Shown piece by piece: positions 57,472 through 64,000 of a stretch of 64,000 bases of DNA. The stretch covers positions 62,001 through 126,000 of the forward strand of contig NZ_JABGCB010000012.1 of assembly GCF_013149295.1 (NCBI RefSeq), written 5' to 3'. The stretch's first letter is position 1; each line of letters starts with the position of its first letter. A program made the translations under genes and the position numbers. The stretch is from Novosphingobium sp. SG751A (lineage in GTDB: Bacteria > Pseudomonadota > Alphaproteobacteria > Sphingomonadales > Sphingomonadaceae). Below the pieces are notes generated by a model that saw nothing but the letters and a program-made list of their open reading frames with translations, searched no databases and was not told the origin of the DNA.

Positions 57472-58142
57472 GGCCGCTCCACCAGCAGCACCGAGGCCGT
57501 GGTCAGCGCATCGTCAAACACATGCCCCTGTGAAAACAGCACCACCTGTTGCAGCCCCCCCGGCCCCAGCAAGAATTGTTTGAACCCGCGCGCGAAATTG
57601 GCCCCCATCCATTCGCCGGGGATCAGGAAAGCGCCCCGTCCTCCCCGCCGCAACTGGCACGCCGCCTTGACCACGAAATCGACATAGAGATTGGCCGATT
57701 TGGGAATGGCGTAGCCTGCCCGCTGACCAATCGCCGCTCGCAAATCGCCATGATCGCGCAATTCACGGTGGCGGATATAGGGAGGGTTCATCACCACAGC
57801 GTCATAGTCATCCCACCCGGCGCGCAGGAAATCCTCATGCCGCACCTGCGCGCCTCCCGCATCGGCCGCGCGCAAAATCGCCGGGTCGCATTCATAGGCC
57901 ACCACGCGCGCATCCGGACATCGCGCCAGCGCCGCGCGGGTCAGCACCCCCGCCCCCATCGCCGGATCGAGGATCACACGCGGCTCCACACCCGCCACCC
58001 AATCGGCCATCAGCGCGGCCAGACGCGGGGGCGTGAAGAACTGCCCCAAAGCCTTGCGATGGCCCGGCGCCGCCATCGCCGCATAATCAGCCTCGGCCTG
58101 TACATCGGGGATAAGGGCATCGGGGATCGGAGAGGCCATCAA
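57468..58142 (-). CDS. Catalytic half of a split N6-adenine DNA methyltransferase
   Basis: This 224-residue class I SAM-dependent methyltransferase has the N-terminal ALGQFFTPPRLAALM region typical of type I/II N6-adenine enzymes, motif I DPAMGAG (59-65) and motif IV NPPY (119-122), followed by YAIPKSANLYVDFVVKAA and RGAFLIPGEWM. The chain stops where a target-recognition domain normally begins, and the next gene supplies that part. The length is thus short for a complete enzyme. It overlaps the sirtuin gene by ATGA. No restriction endonuclease is visible nearby. Confidence 0.85.
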   Translation of the reverse strand: MMASPIPDALIPDVQAEADYAAMAAPGHRKALGQFFTPPRLAALMADWVAGVEPRVILDPAMGAGVLTRAALARCPDARVVAYECDPAILRAADAGGAQVRHEDFLRAGWDDYDAVVMNPPYIRHRELRDHGDLRAAIGQRAGYAIPKSANLYVDFVVKAACQLRRGGRGAFLIPGEWMGANFARGFKQFLLGPGGLQQVVLFSQGHVFDDALTTASVLLVERP

Positions 58143-58840
58143 TCCGGCCCGACCAGTTCCTCCACCCAGGCGGGCACAATATCGCCCGCCGGGCCAAGCC
58201 GCGTTTCATGGAACCATGCCGAACCCTGGCTGCGCTCCAGATTGAGTTCGAGGCAATGCGCGCCCATTTCCCGCGCAAGCCGCACAAAGCCCGCCGCCGG
58301 ATAGACCGCGCCCGAGGTGCCGATGGAGACGAAAATATCGCAATCGCGCAGCGCATCGTGGATCTCCTCCATGCGATAGGGCATTTCGCCAAACCACACG
58401 ATATCGGGCCGCAGCGCCGCAGCGCCGCACGATGGACAGGGCGGCCCTTCGATCAGCGTTGCCGTCCAGCCCATGCGCGTATCGCAGGCGGTGCACCATG
58501 CCGAGAGATGCTCGCCATGCATATGGATCAGGTTTTTCGATCCCGCGCGGTCATGCAGATCATCGACATTCTGCGTCACCAGCGTGACCGTGCCGCCATC
58601 CCATTCCCGCTCCAGCCGGGCCAGCGCGTGATGGGCGGCATTGGGCGCCTTGGTCTGAATCGCGGCGCGACGCATGTCGTAAAAGCGCTGAACCAGCGCG
58701 GGATCGCGTTCATACGCCTCGGGCGTGGCAACATCCTCGACCCGGTGCTGTTCCCACAATCCGCCGCCATCTCGAAACGTGTCGATCCCACTTTCCGCGC
58801 TGCATCCCGCCCCGGTCAGGATCACGATATTGCCTGTCAT
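58139..58840 (-). CDS. cobB: NAD-dependent protein deacylase (sirtuin, CobB-like)
   Basis: Sirtuins remove acyl groups from lysines using NAD. The 233-residue chain has GAGCSAESGIDTFRD, the catalytic His108 in HMHGE, the TQNVDDLHDRAG block and a zinc site of Cys116, Cys119, Cys135 and Cys138. Tyr54 and Arg57 (FYDMRR) match the YxxR pair that favours succinyl or malonyl lysine as in SIRT5 and E. coli CobB. I chose the ATG at 58840, with GGGAAGG 7 bases upstream. It is cotranslated with the methyltransferase pair. Confidence 0.92.
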   Translation of the reverse strand: MTGNIVILTGAGCSAESGIDTFRDGGGLWEQHRVEDVATPEAYERDPALVQRFYDMRRAAIQTKAPNAAHHALARLEREWDGGTVTLVTQNVDDLHDRAGSKNLIHMHGEHLSAWCTACDTRMGWTATLIEGPPCPSCGAAALRPDIVWFGEMPYRMEEIHDALRDCDIFVSIGTSGAVYPAAGFVRLAREMGAHCLELNLERSQGSAWFHETRLGPAGDIVPAWVEELVGPD

Positions 58841-59027
58841 TTCCATACCTTCCCCTATGCCCCAAAGCGGCGCCAAGGCCAAGCCGGTGATCCATCCGCC
58901 GCCTATGATGCACCGCACAACGAAATGCCGCATCGCAGCAAAGATTTGTAACGAAACGGCCATTCAACAGAGAGGCTCGCACCCCAGATTGTCCTTCTGA
59001 TCAATGCTTTCAATCATGGAGTCCCCC

Positions 59028-59309
59028 ATGCCCTCGTCCAATCCCTTTCGCCGCTTTCAGCCGCGCACGCCCCCCGGCCCCCGCCCGATCCGCCACCGAC
59101 CGCTGAGCGCCACCCAGCCCACCACGCCGGGCCAGCAGCGCAGCCAGTTTCGCGGGCGCTTTGAACTGGTCGCCTTTTGTTTGGCGCTGCTGATATTTAT
59201 GATAGCCATCGGGCGACCCGAATGGTTCGAACTGCGCCCGGCCTCGGGCTCCTCGCTCGCCCTGTATCACGCCGCCCAGACCACGCCCCAGAGCAATTCA
59301 GGACACTGA
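59028..59309 (+). CDS. Small single-helix membrane protein, unknown function
   Basis: I recognise no family. The 93-residue product has a basic, proline-rich cytoplasmic N-terminus (FRRFQPRTPPGPRPIRHRP) and one helix, ELVAFCLALLIFMIAIG near residues 45-61, then a short tail. GGAG six bases before the ATG at 59028 supports that start over 59004 and 59016. It ends 8 bases before the bestrophin gene, so the two probably share a transcript. Confidence 0.55.
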   Translation: MPSSNPFRRFQPRTPPGPRPIRHRPLSATQPTTPGQQRSQFRGRFELVAFCLALLIFMIAIGRPEWFELRPASGSSLALYHAAQTTPQSNSGH

Positions 59310-59317
59310 TCCGCGCC

Positions 59318-60205
59318 ATGATCATCCACACGCCCCACACTCTTCGCAGCATCGCCCGGCAGATCAAGACGCCGTTGGTCCTGCTCTTCGTCTGGGATGT
59401 GATCGTCACGATCACCTATTATGTAGTGCCCTTTCCGGCGCCCGGCCTGCCGCTGACCCTGTTCGGCAGCGTGCTGGCACTGATTTTGGGCTTCCGCTCG
59501 ACTTCGGCCTATCAGCGCTGGTGGGAAGGGCGCGGCCTGTGGGGGCTGATGATTAATGCCAGCCGCAACCTTGCGCGCGCCTCGCGCAATTTCATGACAG
59601 GGGCCGAAGGGCAGGCCATCGCGCGCGCCATCGTGCTGCGCCAGATCGCCTATGTGAACGCGCTGCGCCATCAATTGCGCCGCATCCCGATGACGGGCGA
59701 AAGCCTGCCCTATATCCCCGCCGCCGAGGCCGATGCGGCCTTGAGCCGGACCAACACCGCCAATGGCCTGCTGGACACCACCGGCGCGCAGGTGGCGCAG
59801 GCCCGCGCCGACGGTATCATCGATTCGATCCAGCAGACCCAGATTGAGCGGGTTCTGGTCGATATCGCCAATTCGCAAGGCGGGATGGAGCGGTTGAAGA
59901 ACACGCCCCTGCCCTCGCAATTCCGGTTGTTCCCCACCTATTTCACCCATCTGTTCTGCGTCCTGCTGCCCTTTGGTCTGGTCGAGGCGCTGGGGCCTGC
60001 CACGCCGCTGGGGTCCACCGTGGCGGGGATGATGTTCATGGCGGTGCTGGCGATTGGCGACGATCTGGTCGACCCCTTTGCCAATACGCGCCACGATCTG
60101 CCGCTCGACACCATGTGCCGGACAATCGAGATCGACCTGTTGCAGGGCCTTGGCGAAAGCGCGCCCGCGCCGGTAACGGTCGATGCAGACGGCGTGCTTT
60201 GGTAA
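59318..60205 (+). CDS. Bestrophin family membrane channel
   Basis: Bacterial bestrophins are pentameric ion channels of the inner membrane. The 295-residue protein shows the N-terminal LVLLFVWDVIVTITYYV helix, the GFRSTSAYQRWWEGRGLWGLMIN block (the family signature), and the C-terminal LLPFGLVEALGPATPLGSTVAGMMFMAVLAIGDDLVDPF region. Ion selectivity of bacterial members varies (sodium or chloride), so I do not assign it. It is 67 bases upstream of dapB. Confidence 0.9.
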   Translation: MIIHTPHTLRSIARQIKTPLVLLFVWDVIVTITYYVVPFPAPGLPLTLFGSVLALILGFRSTSAYQRWWEGRGLWGLMINASRNLARASRNFMTGAEGQAIARAIVLRQIAYVNALRHQLRRIPMTGESLPYIPAAEADAALSRTNTANGLLDTTGAQVAQARADGIIDSIQQTQIERVLVDIANSQGGMERLKNTPLPSQFRLFPTYFTHLFCVLLPFGLVEALGPATPLGSTVAGMMFMAVLAIGDDLVDPFANTRHDLPLDTMCRTIEIDLLQGLGESAPAPVTVDADGVLW

Positions 60206-60272
60206 TTGCGATTTCGGTGATTGCGATTTGAACTGGCCTCGCCCATGAAGCGCGCCGAAAGGAATTTACCCC

Positions 60273-61001
60273 ATGACCAGACTGGGAATTATCGGCAGCG
60301 GCGGACGTATGGGCCGCGCCATCGCGCAGGCCATTGCCGATGCCGGACACGAGCTGGCCGGCGGCGTGGACCGGGACGAGGACGTTGCCCCGCTGGCCGC
60401 CGCATCGGATGTGCTGATCGACTTCTCCTCGCCCTCCGCGCTCGAAGGCAATCTGGATGCGGCCATCGCAGCGGGCGTTCCGATCCTTATCGGCACCACC
60501 GGCCTCGAGGAACGCCATCACTGGCTGATCGATCAGGCTGCCGACAAAATCGCCGTGCTGCAAACCGGCAATACCTCGCTGGGGGTCAACATGCTGGCCT
60601 TCCTTGTCGAGGAAGCGGCCAAGCGCCTTGGCGAGGACTGGGACATCGAGATCGTCGAAACCCACCACCGGATGAAGGTGGACGCCCCATCAGGCACCGC
60701 CCTGCTGCTGGGCGAAGCCGCCGCGCGCGGGCGCGAGGTTGGCCTGTCCAACGTGGCCGTGCGCGGGCGCGATGGCATCACCGGCGCGCGCGAATCCGGC
60801 ACGATTGGCTTTGCCGCCCTGCGCGGGGGCAGCGTGGCGGGGGATCACACCGTCCATTTCCTGGCCGATAACGAGCGACTGTCGCTCAGCCATATTGCCG
60901 AAAACCGCGGAATCTTTGCGCGCGGGGCCGTCAAGGGGGCGCTCTGGCTGGCTGGGCGGCCTGCGGGACGGTATGGGATGCGGGAAGTGCTGGGGCTGTA
61001 A
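60273..61001 (+). CDS. dapB: 4-hydroxy-tetrahydrodipicolinate reductase
   Basis: DapB reduces HTPA to tetrahydrodipicolinate in the diaminopimelate/lysine pathway. The Rossmann loop is IIGSGGRMGRAIAQ (residues 5-18), IDFSSPSA gives the core, and the catalytic region is ETHHRMKVDAPSGTAL, with the conserved histidines, lysine and the PSGTA substrate loop. The length of 242 is normal. Its stop is followed by repeat R10. Confidence 0.96.
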   Translation: MTRLGIIGSGGRMGRAIAQAIADAGHELAGGVDRDEDVAPLAAASDVLIDFSSPSALEGNLDAAIAAGVPILIGTTGLEERHHWLIDQAADKIAVLQTGNTSLGVNMLAFLVEEAAKRLGEDWDIEIVETHHRMKVDAPSGTALLLGEAAARGREVGLSNVAVRGRDGITGARESGTIGFAALRGGSVAGDHTVHFLADNERLSLSHIAENRGIFARGAVKGALWLAGRPAGRYGMREVLGL

Positions 61002-61005
61002 TTTT

Positions 61006-61239
61006 GCCTCCGGCGGGCCAAGGGACTCGTCCCTTGGCGATCCCGGTAATGTCTGCGTTGCACATCGGGTTCGGCGGATGGGCTCGGACGCGATGTTTGA
61101 ATTGATAAAGCCTGCGGCGCTTTTGGCATGCGTTCGCCGCGCCCCAGGCTTTAAAATATCGAAATCTCCCAATTCTGGTCAATCAAGCGCCACCCATTAA
61201 TGGGATTGCAAAGGGCCCCGCCCTTTGCCCGCCGGAGGC
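61006..61239. repeat. Composite palindromic repeat, copy R10 (full A-linker-B-C)
   Basis: Module A (61006-61044) has the variant stem GCCAAGGG/CCCTTGGC. The linker begins GGTAATGTCTGCGTTGC, module B is 61107-61152, with a mismatch in the arm, and module C is 61202-61239. It lies between dapB and nth, both on the plus strand. Confidence 0.86.
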
Positions 61240-61284
61240 AAACCTTCTTGCCCCTCACCCCCATCCAAGCCATACCCCGCCCCC

Positions 61285-61932
61285 ATGAAAACCGCCGACA
61301 TCTTCGAATTCTACCGCCGCCTTGCCGAGGCCAACCCGGACCCTCAGACGGAGCTGGAGTTTGGCAACACCTATCAACTGCTGGTGGCGGTCACGCTTTC
61401 CGCGCAGGCTACCGATGTGGGCGTGAACAAGGCGACGCGGGCGCTGTTCGAGATCGTCAAGACGCCGCAGGACATGCTCGATCTGGGCGAGGAGGGGCTG
61501 AAGGATCACATCAAGACCATCGGCCTGTTCAACTCCAAGGCGAAGAACGTGATGGCCATGGCCGAGATCCTTGTACGCGAGCATGGTGGCGAAGTGCCGG
61601 CAGATCGCGACGAACTGGTCAAGCTGCCCGGCGTGGGGCGCAAGACGGCCAATGTGGTGCTCAACTGCGCCTTTGGGGCCGAGACCTTTGCGGTGGACAC
61701 GCATATCTTCCGCGTGGGCAACCGCACGGGCCTTGCCAAGGGCAAGAATGTGACGGCGGTCGAGCGCAGCCTTGAGAAGAAAACCCCCAAGCCCTTCCGC
61801 GTAGGCGCGCATCACTGGCTTATCTTGCACGGGCGATACATCTGCAAGGCGCGAACGCCGGAATGCTGGCGTTGTCCCGTGGTGGATCTGTGCGGGTTTA
61901 AGGATAAGATTTTGGAGAAAAAGAAGAAGTAG
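61285..61932 (+). CDS. nth: Endonuclease III (DNA glycosylase/AP lyase)
   Basis: Nth excises oxidised pyrimidines. The helix-hairpin-helix is LPGVGRKTANVVL with catalytic Lys120, the catalytic aspartate is Asp138 in VDTHIFRVGNR, and the [4Fe-4S] loop has Cys187, Cys194, Cys197 and Cys203. These numbers match the E. coli enzyme exactly. I take the ATG at 61285 (215 residues). A lysine-rich tail ends the protein. It lies between repeats R10 and R11. Confidence 0.97.
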   Translation: MKTADIFEFYRRLAEANPDPQTELEFGNTYQLLVAVTLSAQATDVGVNKATRALFEIVKTPQDMLDLGEEGLKDHIKTIGLFNSKAKNVMAMAEILVREHGGEVPADRDELVKLPGVGRKTANVVLNCAFGAETFAVDTHIFRVGNRTGLAKGKNVTAVERSLEKKTPKPFRVGAHHWLILHGRYICKARTPECWRCPVVDLCGFKDKILEKKKK

Positions 61933-61938
61933 GGTGAT

Positions 61939-62150
61939 GCGAGGGTCTGGACCCTCGCGCTCCCGTTACTGACTGCGTTGCGTTAGGGGTTCGGCGTCAC
62001 GTGTCGGACGCAGCATTCAAATGATAAAGCCCGCAGCGCGGACAGGCATGACCTCACCGCGCCGCAGGCTTTCAAGCATCATTCAAACCTATCCGGCCCG
62101 CCCCCATTAACGGGATTGCAAAGGGCCCCCGCCCTTTGCCCGCCGGAGGC
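61939..62150. repeat. Composite palindromic repeat, copy R11 (full D-linker-B-C)
   Basis: Module D (61939-61958) is the GCGAGGGTC/GACCCTCGC hairpin; the linker begins CCCGTTACTGACTGCGTTGC; module B is 62026-62072; module C is 62112-62150. It fills the convergent gap between nth and the dicarboxylate symporter. Confidence 0.86.
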
Positions 62151-62166
62151 AAACCTACCTTAAACC

Positions 62167-63474
62167 TTACTGCCCCTGATCCAGATGCAACCCCTTGCGC
62201 CCATGCTCAGCCGTATCATGCGGCGCATCGGGCAGCGGCGCATCGGGATCGAGCGGCGGCTGCAACATGCCCTCGGCGCGGCAGACGACGGCGGTGGCGA
62301 CGGCATTGCCGAACACGCTGGTGCCCGAGCGGCCCATGTCGAGGAACGTGTCGATGCCCAGCAGCAGCGCCACACCTTCGACCGGCACGTGGAACTGGTT
62401 GAGCGTGGCGGCGATGACGACAAGGCTGGCGCGCGGCACGCCGGCGATGCCCTTGGACGAGACCATCAGCGTCAGCAGCATCAGGATCTGCTGCTCAAAG
62501 CTGAGATGGATACCATAAGCCTGCGCGATGAAGAGCGAGGCGAAGCTGGTGTACATCATCGAGCCGTCGAGGTTGAAGGCATAGCCCAGCGGCAGCACGA
62601 AACCCGACACACGGCGCGGCACGCCAAAGCGGTCGAGCGCCTCGAACATGCGCGGCAAGGAGGCATCGCTGGTCGCGGTCGAGAAGGTGATCAGCACCGG
62701 CTCGCGCACATAGCGGATCAGCAGGAAGATCTTCTTGCCCAGGAACAGGCTGCCCGCTGCGATCAGGATGATCCAGAGGATCGCCAGACCCGCATAGAAT
62801 TCACCCGCCAGCACGCCATAAGTGGCCAGGATACCCAGACCCTTTTGCGCCACGATCGAGGCCGCCGCGCCGAACACCGCAATGGGCGAAACCGCCATCA
62901 CATAGCCGGTGACCTGCAGCATCATCTGCACCACCGCCTCGGCGAATTCGACGATGATCCGCCCCTTTTCGCCGATCGCGCTGAGCGCTACGCCGCAGAA
63001 CACCGAGAAAAGCAGGATCTGGAGCACATTGTTGGTGGCCATCGCCTCCATCGCGCTGGTCGGAAAGATTTCCAGCACGAAGTGGCGAACGGTCAGCTCC
63101 TTGGTGGCCAGATCCACCCCGGCGCTGGCCACGGCATTGACGCCTAAGCCCGGCTGCCACCAGTTGACCAGCACCATGCCCAGCAGCAGCGAAATGAAGC
63201 TGGCCGAGATGAACCATGCCATCGCCTTGGCACCGATGCGACCCAGCGCGGTCGAATCGCCCATGCCCGCAATGCCGGTGATGATGGTCGACGCGATCAG
63301 CGGCGCGATGATCATCTTGATCAGATGCAGGAACACATCGGGCAGCAGCTTGAGATAATCGGACCATGCCGCCAGAAAGGGATCGGCCGAATCATAGGAC
63401 GAATGCAGGACATAGCCCAGACCTATGCCCAGAATCAGGCCCAGAATCAGGAATTGCGTCAGACGCTGGCGCAT
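62167..63474 (-). CDS. Dicarboxylate/amino acid:cation symporter (DctA/GltP family)
   Basis: This 435-residue protein belongs to the DAACS family that imports C4-dicarboxylates or glutamate/aspartate with protons or sodium. At least eight helices can be followed. The substrate and cation region shows SSKGIAGVPRASLV, the ATSDASLPRMFEAL serine-rich hairpin, FVLPLGYAFNLDGSMMY, and GIDTFLDMGRSGTSVFGNA. I chose the ATG at 63474, which places the first helix just after the start; a start at 63531 would add an unlikely tail. Substrate choice cannot be read from the sequence. Confidence 0.9.
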   Translation of the reverse strand: MRQRLTQFLILGLILGIGLGYVLHSSYDSADPFLAAWSDYLKLLPDVFLHLIKMIIAPLIASTIITGIAGMGDSTALGRIGAKAMAWFISASFISLLLGMVLVNWWQPGLGVNAVASAGVDLATKELTVRHFVLEIFPTSAMEAMATNNVLQILLFSVFCGVALSAIGEKGRIIVEFAEAVVQMMLQVTGYVMAVSPIAVFGAAASIVAQKGLGILATYGVLAGEFYAGLAILWIILIAAGSLFLGKKIFLLIRYVREPVLITFSTATSDASLPRMFEALDRFGVPRRVSGFVLPLGYAFNLDGSMMYTSFASLFIAQAYGIHLSFEQQILMLLTLMVSSKGIAGVPRASLVVIAATLNQFHVPVEGVALLLGIDTFLDMGRSGTSVFGNAVATAVVCRAEGMLQPPLDPDAPLPDAPHDTAEHGRKGLHLDQGQ

Positions 63475-63548
63475 CTTGGAAAAACTCCGAAAATAAAACT
63501 TGCGGCTAGCAACCCCCGTTGGCCGGGGCAATTGCGCCGGATAGCGTA

Positions 63549-64000
63549 TCAGGCGCGTTTCAGACCGGCGGTGGCGATGCGGGCATAGATCCGCGAGAGA
63601 GCCTCAAGATCGGGAATCGCAACCGCCTCGTCCTTCTTGTGCATCGTGGCGTTGCACAGGCCAAATTCGATGACCGGGGCCAAGGCTTTGAGGAAGCGTG
63701 CATCCGACGTGCCGCCGCTGGTGGAAATTTCGGTGTCCAGCCCGGTTTCGGCGCGGATCGCGTCGACCACGATGGCGGAAAACTCGCCCGGCGGGGTCAG
63801 GAAAGCCTCACCCGAGATCACCGGGCGCACGGATGCGCCATGCTTGGCCCCGATCTCACGCACCATCTGCGACAGGCTCTCGCCCGTGTGCAGATCGTTA
63901 AAGCGGATCGAAATGCGCGCCGCCGCCTTTTGCGGGATGACATTGGTGGCCGGATTGCCGCAGGAAATGTCGGTCACTTCCAGATTGCTGGGCTGGAACC
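63549..64000 (-). CDS. dapE: Succinyl-diaminopimelate desuccinylase, C-terminal part
   Basis: DapE hydrolyses N-succinyl-LL-DAP in lysine and cell-wall synthesis. Only about 150 C-terminal residues are visible, since the gene continues past the right edge on the minus strand. SGGTSDARFLKALAPVIEFGL and the following NATMHKKDE carry the conserved C-terminal substrate-binding segment and metal-binding histidine of the M20 DapE group. A DapE identity is favoured over ArgE by this ending. With dapB it makes two lysine-pathway genes within 3.5 kb. Confidence 0.9.
   Translation of the reverse strand, partial: FQPSNLEVTDISCGNPATNVIPQKAAARISIRFNDLHTGESLSQMVREIGAKHGASVRPVISGEAFLTPPGEFSAIVVDAIRAETGLDTEISTSGGTSDARFLKALAPVIEFGLCNATMHKKDEAVAIPDLEALSRIYARIATAGLKRA

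Noticed and set aside
56614..58840. Complete restriction-modification system
   Set aside because: No endonuclease gene is adjacent; neighbours are a metalloprotease, a small membrane protein and a bestrophin.
1..64000. tRNA, rRNA or CRISPR array
   Set aside because: The intergenic gaps are filled by the composite repeats, terminators or short promoters; no cloverleaf or regularly spaced direct repeat was found by eye.

Overview
The window is about 64 kb of GC-rich alphaproteobacterial chromosome. I infer a member of the Sphingomonadales, close to Novosphingobium or Sphingobium. The reasons are the gene neighbourhoods (ubiE-ubiB beside coaBC-dut, secB diverging from timA-mltA-smr, argS-SPOR-nagZ-scpAB-tatABC, rpsT-dnaA), a large TonB-dependent receptor locus, and GTG/TTG starts with 4-bp ATGA or GTGA overlaps. 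Nothing in the window looks like a prophage, plasmid or integron, and I found no tRNA, rRNA or CRISPR array.

Layout. 1-10 kb: the 3' end of glnA, then the outer-membrane assembly pair tamA-tamB, the N-degron transferase bpt and threonine deaminase ilvA. 10-20 kb: an oxidoreductase-amidohydrolase pair, then a long minus-strand operon argS-SPOR-nagZ-scpA-scpB-tatA-tatB-tatC. 20-32 kb: ispH-thrB-rnhA, lysC, ubiG, an NAD-salvage pair (pnuC plus a NadR-like kinase), aroC and the peroxide-detoxifying ahpC/ahpF. 32-45 kb: smr-mltA-timA diverging from secB, murJ-trpS, a DUF4136 lipoprotein, dut-coaBC, a membrane protein with ubiB-ubiE, mutM and rpsT. 45-48 kb: dnaA, flanked by an AT-rich, GANTC-rich leader and a downstream cluster of DnaA-box-like sites, then a MoeB/ThiF protein. 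48-57 kb: an accessory peptide-use locus made of an M20 amidohydrolase, a TonB receptor, an Lrp/AsnC regulator and a zinc metalloprotease. 57-64 kb: a sirtuin overlapping a two-piece N6-adenine DNA methyltransferase, a bestrophin, dapB, nth, a dicarboxylate symporter and the 3' end of dapE.

The most striking feature is a composite palindromic repeat in eleven intergenic gaps. A full copy has a left hairpin (module A, or an alternative module D), a conserved linker, a central hairpin with A- and T-tracts (module B) and a right hairpin (module C, nearly the reverse complement of A). Copies differ by paired changes that keep the stems. Six of the nine convergent gene pairs contain a copy; two of the other three have an ordinary intrinsic terminator and the last pair overlaps. 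I infer a miniature, MITE- or REP/BIME-like element that works as, or has been adopted as, a bidirectional terminator or mRNA 3'-end structure.

Most genes are housekeeping: cell envelope, lysine/threonine and aromatic amino acid synthesis, ubiquinone, NAD and CoA cofactors, replication and repair. The accessory interest lies in the repeat family, the split methyltransferase with sirtuin, and the peptide locus.
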